Assembly: GCA_045538465.1 (NCBI GenBank)
Contig: JAZSRK010000162.1
Coordinates: forward strand, 1 to 13,352
Source of the DNA: Limiplasma sp045538465
GTDB taxonomy: Bacteria; Bacillota; Clostridia; Christensenellales; Aristaeellaceae
Length of the DNA stretch: 13,352 nt
Reading direction: 5' to 3'
In this document: piece by piece, positions 7,442 to 13,305 of the stretch
How the letters are laid out: each line of letters opens with the position of its first letter
Position numbering within the stretch: the first letter of the stretch is position 1
Made by a program: the position numbers and the translations under genes
The notes under the pieces: model-generated
Told to the model about the DNA's origin: nothing
Databases searched by the model: none
What the model saw: only the letters and a program-made list of their open reading frames with translations

Positions 7442-7900
7442 CTATTCCTCATCCGGCAGACCTTGGCAGCATACCGCGTTCAAGTTTTCCGCGATCCGCT
7501 GCATCACATCATACAGGATGGTGCGTTCTTCGTCTGTCAAACCCATGCCGCCCAGCTTGACCGCTTCATGCCCGCGCCGCTGCACATATTGTGCCGCTTT
7601 CATGCCCTCGTCGGTCAGGCGCAATACTGCACGGTATAAGCTTTCGTTGCTTGTTTGCCGGCAAACCAATCCTTTTTGCTCCATCTCTGCCACCATACGG
7701 GATACCGCAGCCTTATCCTTGCCGCAGATCTCGCACAGCTGCACCGAGGTAAGCCCGGCTGGGTAGCGCATCAATGCGGCTAAATACTGCGCATAGGCGC
7801 CCTTGTAACCATACTTGACCATTTCTTCACGTTCGATCTTTTCGATGCAGCGATAGATCGACGAGATCGCCCCGGAAAACTGCTCGTAACGGCTCATCAT
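7442..7900 (-). CDS. MarR-family transcriptional regulator
   Basis: A 152-aa dimeric winged-helix repressor-type protein. The helix-turn-helix is at about 51-81, with SVQLCEICGKDKAAVSR as the positioning and recognition part. The wing, with the typical RAVLRLTDEG, is at about 84-99. Helices at both ends provide the dimer interface. Two adjacent ATGs (7900 and 7897) are possible; an AGGCAGG stretch upstream serves either, and a longer reading from 7972 would translate the operator and promoter. It has six cysteines (18, 56, 59, 80, 144, 145), several near the DNA-binding helices, so redox or metal sensing is conceivable but unproven. The promoter carries two matching palindromes, which argues for autoregulation. 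degV follows in the same operon and is probably a target. The effector is not known. Confidence 0.92.
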   Translation of the reverse strand: MMSRYEQFSGAISSIYRCIEKIEREEMVKYGYKGAYAQYLAALMRYPAGLTSVQLCEICGKDKAAVSRMVAEMEQKGLVCRQTSNESLYRAVLRLTDEGMKAAQYVQRRGHEAVKLGGMGLTDEERTILYDVMQRIAENLNAVCCQGLPDEE

Positions 7901-7932
7901 GCCTGAACACCTGCCTTTTGCTTGGGAATGTG

Positions 7933-7956
7933 CACTTGTTGATTCGTCAACAAGTG
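7933..7956. promoter_or_regulatory. MarR operator O1
   Basis: A perfect palindrome with 10-bp arms (CACTTGTTGA and TCAACAAGTG) around four bases. It overlaps the predicted transcription start of marR. Its core GTTGA-N4-TCAAC is identical to that of O2. Confidence 0.8.
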
Positions 7957-7962
7957 AGTAAC

Positions 7963-7991
7963 AGCATACCATATGAAAGTTGACTTGTCAA
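7963..7991 (-). promoter_or_regulatory. marR-degV promoter
   Basis: On the minus strand: consensus -35 TTGACA (7991-7986), 17-nt spacer, -10 TATGCT (7968-7963) preceded by TGG (extended -10). The -35 lies inside operator O2 and the start point (about 7956) lies at the edge of O1, so a bound repressor would block both RNA polymerase contact and escape. Confidence 0.85.
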
Positions 7992-7994
7992 CTT
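7977..7994. promoter_or_regulatory. MarR operator O2
   Basis: A perfect palindrome with 8-bp arms (AAGTTGAC and GTCAACTT) around two bases, sharing the core GTTGA-N4-TCAAC with O1. Centre-to-centre distance to O1 is 41 bp, close to four helical turns, so two dimers would sit on the same face of the DNA. It embeds the -35 hexamer. Confidence 0.8.
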
Positions 7995-8003
7995 CTGCTA
8001 ATG

Positions 8004-8047
8004 AAAAAGTGCCGAAAATACTCTTACAGGCGTATTTTCGACACTTT
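8004..8047 (-). terminator. Terminator of the GNAT-DIP1984 unit
   Basis: On the minus strand AAAGTG-T-CGAAAATAC pairs with GTATTTTCG-G-CACTTT across a 10-nt loop (15 bp with one mismatch) and runs into TTTTT (+ A run 8004-8008). It ends transcription arriving from the right just before the marR promoter. On + there are only three Ts after the stem, so it is mainly a minus-strand terminator. Confidence 0.8.
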
Positions 8048-8171
8048 AGCACGTATCTGCCCATTGGGCGCACAACGGGGTATCCATAGCCATTCCCCAA
8101 ACCCACCCTCATCTGCGGTCAATGCATGGTAATAACGATGCACAAATAGCATACAGTCGTGCACTGTTGGG
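8048..8171. other. Gene-free stretch between the structured region and the terminator
   Basis: No convincing reading frame. On the minus strand there are two short hairpins (GCCC-AAT-GGGC near 8061-8071 and GGGG..CCCC near 8077-8099). It would be transcribed as the 3' untranslated part of the DIP1984 unit, or as the tail of a small RNA ending at 8004. Confidence 0.4.
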
Positions 8172-8307
8172 GGCTAACCATAAGCAGGGGATTCGAACCC
8201 CGCGCCTCCCCTCAGGCGCTGCCATGAATGCGGGCTCATTCATTCTCAGCCGCAGAGATCGCATTCGCCCCGCAGACTACCTTCGGCTGGTCAAAACTCC
8301 GTTAGCC
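8172..8307 (-). other. Multi-hairpin structured RNA candidate with tRNA-like T-arm
   Basis: Four hairpins follow each other almost without gaps: 8284-8289/8247-8252 (CAGCCG/CGGCTG), 8237-8243/8224-8230 (7 bp), 8214-8219/8202-8207 (6 bp), and 8198-8201/8187-8190 closing the loop TTCGAAT, which is a canonical T-loop on the minus strand. A perfect 7-bp long-range stem (GGCTAAC at 8307-8301 with GTTAGCC at 8178-8172) would close the whole set and is followed by C-CCA. It is not a standard tRNA: about 8 extra bases separate T-arm and closing stem, no anticodon arm is recognisable, and the 5' strand lies in the last codons of the DIP1984 gene. It could be a degenerate tRNA, a 3'-UTR RNA, or chance. 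Confidence 0.35.
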
Positions 8308-8740
8308 AGTTGGCTTGCTGGATCAGATTATCGGTCTTACGCATCTGTGCGCAGGCTTCATCCAATTTTTGCTGAAGCTGCGGCACTTCTACGGTAGGTA
8401 AGATCTTTATCTCGCTGCGAGTCGCACGGCCAGCCAAACGGCTGGCTGCTTGCGTGATCTCCCGCAAAGCATCGATACGCTGCTTTAGCATATCCCGATG
8501 CGCGATCCACTCGGTAAGCGAGCGCTCCTCCACCAGCGTACGGCTGTTGACCAGATTGATCTGCGCCGTTAAAAACGCCAGACGGTTCAGATCCTGTTCC
8601 AGCTCCAGCAACAATTTTGCAGGATCCTCCGCCGGTTTTTCTCCCTCCTGCACGGTGGCGTTATTGCACAGGCGAACGCGCAGCTGCTCCAGCCGCCGGT
8701 TCAGATCAGCCCTTTCCTGCAAAGCCTCTGCCAATTTCAT
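8291..8740 (-). CDS. DIP1984 family protein (unknown function)
   Basis: A 149-aa, highly helical, charged protein. The start KLAEALQERADLNRRLEQLR, the VQEGE segment (about 30-34), a middle with INLVNSRT and the final LIQQANWLTEF match what I recall of the DIP1984 family, whose function is not established. Heptad-like Leu spacing suggests a coiled coil through most of the chain. There is no signal peptide, membrane segment or obvious catalytic motif. ATG at 8740 follows AAAGGGGA at about 10 nt. It lies 39 nt behind the GNAT gene on the same strand, so they are likely co-transcribed. The last codons overlap the structured region at 8172-8307. Confidence 0.85.
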   Translation of the reverse strand: MKLAEALQERADLNRRLEQLRVRLCNNATVQEGEKPAEDPAKLLLELEQDLNRLAFLTAQINLVNSRTLVEERSLTEWIAHRDMLKQRIDALREITQAASRLAGRATRSEIKILPTVEVPQLQQKLDEACAQMRKTDNLIQQANWLTEF

Positions 8741-8779
8741 GGTTTCTGTTCCCCTTTCGTAAGATCGGCTTACCGATCC

Positions 8780-9244
8780 TTACATATCGATCAAATTGCT
8801 GTATACCGTGTTCTGCGGTTCCCCGCCGGGGATCCACTCGGCGTTGACGGTTTTGCGGTAAAACAGTTCCGCATCATCCACCCAACCGATAATGGCGTAG
8901 CCATAGCCCTCTTCTTTCATACAAGTAAGGGTGCGCAGCAATAGTGCCGTGCCCACGTTGAGACCACGTGCATTCTCCGCAACGCCGATGGGGCCAAAGT
9001 AACCCTTGGCCGAAGCATCGTAGCAAGCAAAACCGAGAATGCAGCCATCCTTGGTGGCCACAAAGCACTTATGCTGCATAATGGCATTTTCTGCCTCGTA
9101 TACCCAGCCTTCGCTGAAATGTTCCTGTATAAAACCCAGTACCCGCATTTTTTCGCCCGGAAACACACGTTTTACTTTGATCCCTTGAAGCGTGGTCTCC
9201 TGCGGCAAACGAGTCAAATTGGCGATCATATCGCAGCCTGCCAT
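8780..9244 (-). CDS. GNAT-family N-acetyltransferase
   Basis: A 154-aa GCN5-related acetyltransferase that would transfer acetyl from acetyl-CoA to an unknown acceptor. The central strands run through HKCFVATKDGCILGFACY (58-75). Motif A is GPIGVAENARGLNVGTALLLRTL (84-106), with the CoA pyrophosphate loop at RGLNVG (93-98); the usual R-x-x-G-x-G has Asn in place of the middle Gly. The later GYGYAIIGWV and a C-terminal AELFYRKTV helix (125-133) fit motif B and the bound-CoA region. ATG at 9244 was chosen because AAAGGAGG precedes it and a promoter lies just upstream; a longer frame would start inside the divergent intergenic region. First gene of the unit with DIP1984. Confidence 0.88.
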   Translation of the reverse strand: MAGCDMIANLTRLPQETTLQGIKVKRVFPGEKMRVLGFIQEHFSEGWVYEAENAIMQHKCFVATKDGCILGFACYDASAKGYFGPIGVAENARGLNVGTALLLRTLTCMKEEGYGYAIIGWVDDAELFYRKTVNAEWIPGGEPQNTVYSNLIDM

Positions 9245-9274
9245 GCAACGTTTCCTCCTTTGGTTGATGGGTAC

Positions 9275-9303
9275 AGTATACGATACCCTGCTGCGAAAGG
9301 CAA
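9275..9303 (-). promoter_or_regulatory. Promoter of the GNAT-DIP1984 operon
   Basis: On the minus strand: -35 TTGCCT (9303-9298), 17-nt spacer, -10 TATACT (9280-9275). The start is near 9268, giving a short leader that contains the SD AAAGGAGG. Confidence 0.7.
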
Positions 9304-9352
9304 GCGTATGCACAAAAAGCAAAAGTCGCTCTCGATTTTCATAGCTCATCAC

Positions 9353-9381
9353 TTGCATACCGCATCCGACTGTGGTAAGCT
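9353..9381 (+). promoter_or_regulatory. Possible promoter of the epimerase gene
   Basis: -35 TTGCAT (9353-9358), 17-nt spacer, weak -10 TAAGCT (9376-9381) helped by an upstream TGG. A leader of about 50 nt leads to AGGAGG (9420-9425) and the ATG at 9436. Divergent from the GNAT promoter. Confidence 0.5.
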
Positions 9382-9435
9382 GTATGCAATTGGTTTTTCC
9401 CAAACAAATAAACATGCACAGGAGGAATAAGCCCT

Positions 9436-10458
9436 ATGAAAGCATTATTGATCGGCGGTACCGGTACCATTTCTACCGAAATTAGCAAACGTTTGGTAAA
9501 GCTTGGTTGGGAACTGACCTTGCTCAACCGCGGCAACACCGGTGCTTTTGTGCCCGAAGGCGCACGGGTGCTCAAGGTGGATGTAAGCGACGAAGCAGCC
9601 GTAAACCAACTGCTGGGCGACGAAAAATTCGATGTAGTTGCAGACTTTATCGTCTTTACCCCCGAGCAGGCCGAGCGTGACCTTCGCTTGTTCAAGGGCC
9701 GCACGGCGCAATACATTTTCATCAGCTCCGCTTCTGCCTACCAGAAGCCCCTGTCCTCTCCCTACATCACCGAGAGCACGCCCCTGTTCAACCCCTTCTG
9801 GGGCTACAGCCGCAACAAGATTGCCATTGAAGAAATGCTGATGGAGGCCTACCGCAAGGACGGTTTCCCGGTGACCATCGTGCGCCCCAGCCACACCTAC
9901 AACGAACGCAGCATGCCCCTTGGTCTCCATGGCAGCAAGGGCAGCTTCAGCGTATTGGAGCGCATCCGCACCGGCCGCAAGGTGATCATTCCCGGCGACG
10001 GTCTTACCCTGTGGACCCTGACCCACGCCCGCGATTTCGCCGTGGCATTCTGCGGTTTGATGGGCAACATCCACGCCATTGGCGAGGCCATCCACATCAC
10101 CAGCGATGAAAAGCTGACTTGGAACCAGATCCACGAGTGCGTTGGCCGTGCGCTGGGGCAGGAGCCCAAGATGGTGCACATTGCCAGCGAGACCCTTGCC
10201 AAGCTGGGCAACGACTGGGAAGGCGCCCTCATTGGCGACAAGAGCAACACCGTGCTGTTTGATAACACCAAGGTAAAGCGTCTCGTGCCGGAATTCTGCG
10301 CCTCCACCCGGTTCGATCAGGGGGCCCGCGAAGTGGTGGAGTATGTGTACAGCCACCCCGAGTGCCAGATCCCCGATCCCGAATTTGATGCATGGTGCGA
10401 TGCTGTGATCGAGCAGTACGAGGCCATGATGGAGAAGCTGCCCAAGCTGGGCGGCTGA
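9436..10458 (+). CDS. NAD(P)-dependent epimerase/dehydratase-like protein (extended SDR)
   Basis: A 340-aa Rossmann-fold protein of the extended short-chain dehydrogenase/reductase type. The nucleotide loop GGTGTIS (7-13) is near the GxxGxxG pattern but ends in Ser. The acidic strand after beta-3 gives VDVSD (48-52). The active-site strand IFISSASAY (94-102) supplies Ser, and Y124-S-R-N-K128 is the catalytic YxxxK. VRPSHTY, the GDG turn and a THARDFA segment follow, as in UDP-sugar epimerase-like relatives. The Ser-for-Gly in the loop is also seen in atypical relatives such as CSP41-type proteins, so substrate and even enzymatic activity are uncertain. AGGAGG at 9420-9425 supports the start. 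The gene is monocistronic, ended by a terminator 22 nt after the stop. Confidence 0.9.
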   Translation: MKALLIGGTGTISTEISKRLVKLGWELTLLNRGNTGAFVPEGARVLKVDVSDEAAVNQLLGDEKFDVVADFIVFTPEQAERDLRLFKGRTAQYIFISSASAYQKPLSSPYITESTPLFNPFWGYSRNKIAIEEMLMEAYRKDGFPVTIVRPSHTYNERSMPLGLHGSKGSFSVLERIRTGRKVIIPGDGLTLWTLTHARDFAVAFCGLMGNIHAIGEAIHITSDEKLTWNQIHECVGRALGQEPKMVHIASETLAKLGNDWEGALIGDKSNTVLFDNTKVKRLVPEFCASTRFDQGAREVVEYVYSHPECQIPDPEFDAWCDAVIEQYEAMMEKLPKLGG

Positions 10459-10480
10459 TGAGTGTCGGTTGCACAAACAA

Positions 10481-10513
10481 ATGCGCCTGTTCCATAAGGG
10501 ACAGGCATTTTTT
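10481..10513 (+). terminator. Terminator after the epimerase gene
   Basis: CCTGTTCC (10486-10493) pairs with GGGACAGG (10498-10505) around ATAA, extended by the next G-C pair. Six or more Ts follow (10508-10513). Confidence 0.85.
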
Positions 10514-10540
10514 CTTGCGATCATTTGCGCCCGCCCGGCG

Positions 10541-10569
10541 TTGACCTTTCCCCCACCTTTTGCTACACT
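10541..10569 (+). promoter_or_regulatory. Promoter of the P-loop kinase-like gene
   Basis: -35 TTGACC (10541-10546), 17-nt spacer, -10 TACACT (10564-10569) with an upstream TGC. The start is near 10576, leaving about 25 nt before the ATG at 10602, with AGGAGGTG at 10586-10593. Confidence 0.75.
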
Positions 10570-10601
10570 GGTTTTACTCGCTCACAGGAGGTGCTTATCC
10601 C

Positions 10602-11162
10602 ATGAAACTCGTCATCATCGTCGGCCCCCACGCCGTGGGCAAAATGACCGTCGGGCAAGCCTTGGCAGCACAAACCGGCCTGAAACTGTTCCACAACCAC
10701 ATGACCATCGATGTGGTATCCGACCTGTTTGAGCGCATGCCCACTGAGCGCAGCCGCCTGACCCACCAGTTCCGGGAGGAGGTTTTCAAGGCCTATGCCC
10801 GCAGCGATGAATACGGCATGATCTTTACCTACATGTGGGCCTTTGACCGGCAGGAGGACTGGGACGATCTCAAGCACATCGAAAGCATCTTTCAGCAGTA
10901 CAATGCGCCCATCTACTATGTGGAATTGTGCGCCGATTTTGACCTGCGCATTGAGCGCAACAAAACGGAAAACCGGCTCCTGCACAAACCCACCAAGCGG
11001 GATGTGGCAAAGTCCGAAGAGCTGTTCCGCAATCTGGAAGCAAAATACCGCTTAAACTCCCTGCCCGGCGAAGTTACCAAGGAGCACTACATCCGCATCG
11101 ACAACAGCAACTTGAGCCCGGAGGAAGCAGCCGCCCGGATCCGGGAAGCCTTCGGACTGTGA
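10602..11162 (+). CDS. Small P-loop kinase-like ATPase
   Basis: A 186-aa cytoplasmic protein with an N-terminal Walker A, GPHAVGKM (8-15), directly after the first strand. The Thr/Ser usually following the Lys is Met here, with Thr next to it, a form seen in some small nucleotide/shikimate-kinase-like proteins. FHNHMTIDVV (30-39) would bind the acceptor or Mg region. IERNKTENR to HKPTKRD (117-133) is a basic stretch resembling a kinase lid. YVEL (106-109) is the strand before it. The acceptor substrate cannot be told. ATG at 10602 follows AGGAGGTG. It has its own promoter. No terminator is seen before the next gene, so read-through into the membrane-protein gene is possible although that gene also has a promoter. 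Confidence 0.85.
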   Translation: MKLVIIVGPHAVGKMTVGQALAAQTGLKLFHNHMTIDVVSDLFERMPTERSRLTHQFREEVFKAYARSDEYGMIFTYMWAFDRQEDWDDLKHIESIFQQYNAPIYYVELCADFDLRIERNKTENRLLHKPTKRDVAKSEELFRNLEAKYRLNSLPGEVTKEHYIRIDNSNLSPEEAAARIREAFGL

Positions 11163-11205
11163 TGCATGCTGCAAATAAATAACAGCAGGTATGGTTTCTC
11201 GCCCA

Positions 11206-11234
11206 TTGCTTTCCCATGGGCAGAATGATATACT
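11206..11234 (+). promoter_or_regulatory. Promoter of the YczE-like gene
   Basis: -35 TTGCTT (11206-11211), 17-nt spacer, -10 TATACT (11229-11234) with an upstream TGA. The leader of about 70 nt contains a small GGCG-TTTT-CGCC hairpin near 11256-11267. Confidence 0.75.
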
Positions 11235-11313
11235 ACCGTGGGCGTTGCCGGGGGGCGTTTTCGCCAACTTGTATGCGCCATTCATTCATATCAACAGCAA
11301 AGGGAGAGCTACT

Positions 11314-11976
11314 ATGAATATCAAAACCAAACGGATCCTGATGTCCCTGTGCGGTGTTATCATCTGCGCCATCAGCGTGGGCGTGTTCAAGATCGCCGCT
11401 CTGGGTGTTGACCCCTTCCAGACCTTGATGGCTGGCTTGGATAAGCTGATCCCCATCGACTTCGGCACCCTGTATGTGATCGTCAACCTGATCCTGCTTT
11501 CCTTCAGCCTGATCGTAGACCGGCACAACATCGGCATTGCCACCTTTATCAACCTGTTCCTGCTGGGCTACATCACCGATTTCACCTACAGCCTTCTGCA
11601 GACCGTCATCGTTGACCCTTCCATGGTGGTGCGCGCCATCTGTCTGGTGGTGGGCATCGTGGTCATCTGCTTCGGCTCCGCTCTGTACATGACCGCCGAT
11701 CTGGGTGTATCCACCTACGATGCCGTAGCCATCGTCATGTCCCGCAAGTGGAAGGTGGCACAGTTCCAGTACTGCCGCATTGCCACCGACTTGGTGTGCG
11801 TCATTCTGGGCGTTGCACTGTTCCTGTTGGCTGGCGGTACTTGGGGGCTCGTACCCACCATCGCCGGTGTGGGCACTATCATCACCGCCTTCTTTATGGG
11901 ACCGGTGATCGAGTTCTTCAACCGTACTGTGGCACGGCCTATGCTGAATGGCAAAGCCGGTTCCCATGCCGCCTAA
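11314..11976 (+). CDS. YczE/YitT-type integral membrane protein
   Basis: A 220-aa multi-pass membrane protein. Hydrophobic segments lie at about 8-30, 50-66, 74-95, 107-127, 152-174 and 180-195, giving five or six membrane spans. Two similar halves, each with a GV(D/S) P/T-type loop after a helix (IAALGVDPFQTLM near 27-39 and TADLGVSTYDAV near 131-142), are typical of the YczE/YyaS/YitT group, an uncharacterised family proposed to transport small molecules. There is no cleavable signal. ATG at 11314 follows AAGGGAG; the longer frame from 11191 would cover the promoter. A strong terminator follows the stop. The substrate is unknown. Confidence 0.88.
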   Translation: MNIKTKRILMSLCGVIICAISVGVFKIAALGVDPFQTLMAGLDKLIPIDFGTLYVIVNLILLSFSLIVDRHNIGIATFINLFLLGYITDFTYSLLQTVIVDPSMVVRAICLVVGIVVICFGSALYMTADLGVSTYDAVAIVMSRKWKVAQFQYCRIATDLVCVILGVALFLLAGGTWGLVPTIAGVGTIITAFFMGPVIEFFNRTVARPMLNGKAGSHAA

Positions 11977-11999
11977 AGAACAAGAGCATAATATATAGC

Positions 12000-12042
12000 A
12001 AGATCCCCGTCATCCATTTTGGATCGGCGGGGATCTTATTGT
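12000..12042. terminator. Terminator after the YczE-like gene (possibly bidirectional)
   Basis: AAGATCCCCG (12000-12009) pairs perfectly with CGGGGATCTT (12028-12037), and an inner ATCC/GGAT stem makes the hairpin longer. A mixed T-rich tail follows on +. It also lies downstream of the minus-strand zinc-ribbon gene, though the T-tract on that side is poor. Confidence 0.8.
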
Positions 12043-12102
12043 TTGTATTGAATGCTGTTTGCTTAACTATTCTTGCGCTATGCTGTCGGGATGCGGCTGT
12101 GC

Positions 12103-12342
12103 TCACTCTTGCTGTGCAGCGCCAAAATGCTGGCACAGCTGCAGAAAGGACATTGCCTGAAGCTGCTTGAAATAGCGTTCTCGTTCATCCTCCGCCAACA
12201 TCGCAGCTTCTCGTCTGGCCGCACCCACAATAAAATGATTGCATTCGGAGCAACAATCTTCTTGCGCACTTCGGACAGGTTCCGGGTTGTTCCATGAAGG
12301 GGTCTGCCTGCCGCAAATGCAGCACCGTTTAGCGTTTGCCAT
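12103..12342 (-). CDS. Small zinc-ribbon-like protein (hypothetical)
   Basis: A 79-aa protein with an N-terminal pair of CxxC knuckles: C7-x2-C10 and C31-x2-C34, with additional C8 and C30 and His36, suggesting one structural zinc site. The remainder (about 43-75) is a charged amphipathic helix (RREAAMLAEDERERYFKQLQ) followed by LCQHFG. No enzyme motif is seen; such proteins often bind nucleic acid or partner proteins, but that is speculation. The start at 12342 is fixed by an in-frame stop six bases upstream; the SD (GGTGA) is weak. A longer overlapping frame (12078-12398) in another register lacks conserved features and was not chosen. It has a strong promoter with a 155-nt leader. Convergent with the YczE-like gene. 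Confidence 0.75.
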   Translation of the reverse strand: MANAKRCCICGRQTPSWNNPEPVRSAQEDCCSECNHFIVGAARREAAMLAEDERERYFKQLQAMSFLQLCQHFGAAQQE

Positions 12343-12610
12343 CTTATTTCACCAGCTTCTTTCCATCGTTTCACATGATATTCCACTTCGCGTTTCAACT
12401 TGGCTTGTACCCATCATAGAGAACGTTATAAGCCCAAAAATGAAAACACAGCCGTCATGTTCGTCATACAACTTTCACACCTTCATTAGCAAAGTATTGT
12501 TTATATTATATCAAAATGACGATGACACCACAAGGTTCTTTGCACTACTAACAAATGCCATGTTTACAGCACAACAAAACCTGCCGTTCGTCAAAGCAGA
12601 TTCTCTACGC
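12343..12610. other. Gene-free leader and spacer upstream of the zinc-ribbon gene
   Basis: AT-rich relative to its surroundings. It holds the promoter at 12505-12533 and about 155 nt of untranslated leader (12498-12343), with two tiny minus-strand frames of 13 and 22 codons without good SDs. Nothing else is recognised from 12534 to the terminator at 12611. Confidence 0.5.
12505..12533 (-). promoter_or_regulatory. Promoter of the zinc-ribbon gene
   Basis: On the minus strand: -35 TTGTGG (12533-12528), 17-nt spacer, perfect -10 TATAAT (12510-12505) preceded by TGA (extended -10). The predicted start is near 12498. Confidence 0.7.
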
Positions 12611-12642
12611 AAAAAGGAACCGCCCCTGTTGAGGACGGTTCC
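12611..12642 (-). terminator. Terminator of the rubrerythrin gene
   Basis: On the minus strand GGAACCGTCC (12642-12633) pairs with GGGCGGTTCC (12625-12616), a 10-bp stem with one G-U pair, followed by TTTTT (12615-12611). It lies about 50 nt after the rubrerythrin stop. Confidence 0.9.
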
Positions 12643-12692
12643 CTTGTGAATTATCATTTCTCAGACTTTGTGGTTGCCAGTTAGGCTCCGGC

Positions 12693-13232
12693 TTAACCGA
12701 AGTACCGCTTCAGCAGACCCTCGAAAGCCTTGCCGTGGCGGGCTTCATCCCTTGCCATTTCGTGCACGGTGTCGTGGATGGCATCCAGATTCAGCTCCTT
12801 GGCCTGCTTGGCCAGATCGAACTTGCCCTGGGTAGCGCCATTCTCGGCATCCACACGCATTTCAAGGTTCTTCTTGGTGCTCTCGGTAACTACTTCGCCC
12901 AGCAGCTCGGCAAACTTAGCAGCGTGCTCAGCTTCTTCGTAGGCAGCCTTTTCCCAGTAGAGACCGATCTCGGGGTAGCCTTCCCGGTGCGCTACACGAG
13001 CCATGGCCAGATACATGCCTACTTCGCTGCACTCGCCGTTGAAGTTTTCACGCAGCATCTGCTTGATCTCTTCGGGAGCATCCTTGGCAACGCCGACCAC
13101 ATGCTCAGCAGCCCAAGTACGGCCGCCGCCCATGGGAGAGAAACGGCTGGCAGGAGCCTTGCACTGGGGGCACTTCTCGGGAGCCTCGGGACCTTCATGT
13201 ACATAACCGCAAACTTTGCAAACCCACTTCAT
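12693..13232 (-). CDS. Reverse rubrerythrin (rubredoxin-like N-terminus plus ferritin-like diiron domain)
   Basis: Rubrerythrins reduce hydrogen peroxide (and, for the reverse type in clostridia, also O2) to water using electrons from NADH via rubredoxin or its reductase, protecting anaerobes from oxidative stress. The 179-aa protein begins with a rubredoxin Fe site, C5-x2-C8 and C21-x2-C24, placing the rubredoxin module at the N-terminus as in reverse rubrerythrins. The diiron four-helix domain has E67 in ENFNGE, E100-x2-H103 (YEEAEH) and E163-x2-H166 (RDEARH). ATG at 13232 follows AGGAGG (13247-13242) at about 9 nt; longer readings would translate the leader. The gene is monocistronic, with its own terminator. 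The leader carries a strong hairpin. PerR control is common for such genes, but no PerR box was recognised. Confidence 0.95.
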   Translation of the reverse strand: MKWVCKVCGYVHEGPEAPEKCPQCKAPASRFSPMGGGRTWAAEHVVGVAKDAPEEIKQMLRENFNGECSEVGMYLAMARVAHREGYPEIGLYWEKAAYEEAEHAAKFAELLGEVVTESTKKNLEMRVDAENGATQGKFDLAKQAKELNLDAIHDTVHEMARDEARHGKAFEGLLKRYFG

Positions 13233-13278
13233 ATTGATCGTCCTCCTAAAATATTTGATTTCGTTTGTTTTGTTTCTT

Positions 13279-13305
13279 TCAGGGAGGCTTCTTGCTGCCT
13301 CCTGA
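13279..13305 (-). other. Leader hairpin upstream of the reverse rubrerythrin gene
   Basis: On the minus strand TCA-GGAGGC (13305-13297) pairs with GCCTCC-C-TGA (13288-13279), 9 bp with one bulged C around an 8-nt loop. The left arm imitates an SD (AGGAGG) and the right arm (CCTCC) is also complementary to the real SD at 13247-13242, so two exclusive pairings are possible. No T-run follows, so it is not a terminator. Confidence 0.55.

Noticed and set aside
8187..8307. A canonical tRNA or tmRNA on the minus strand
   Set aside because: The T-loop is canonical and a CCA-ended stem exists, but the T-arm is not contiguous with that stem, no D-arm or 7-nt anticodon loop with flanking 5-bp stem can be drawn, and 136 nt is too short for tmRNA. 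Kept only as a structured candidate.
8122..8397. 91-codon + strand frame over the structured region
   Set aside because: It has the look of spurious proteins called opposite tRNA-like sequences, has no SD, and overlaps the DIP1984 gene.
9436..9560. AT-richer codons at the 5' end of the epimerase gene compared with the rest
   Set aside because: A low-GC start is common in well-expressed genes and does not by itself show a fusion or transfer.
9445..10524. 359-codon open frame on - opposite the epimerase gene
   Set aside because: Shadow created by C/G-rich third positions. It has no SD and no recognisable domain; the + strand frame has the SDR motifs and AGGAGG.
12078..12398. 106-codon minus-strand frame overlapping the zinc-ribbon gene
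   Set aside because: It is longer, but lacks ordered motifs. The other frame has two regular CxxC knuckles and a coherent helix.
12349..12417. 22-codon upstream frame ending next to the zinc-ribbon start
   Set aside because: No SD ahead of its ATG and no amino-acid bias suggesting an attenuation peptide.
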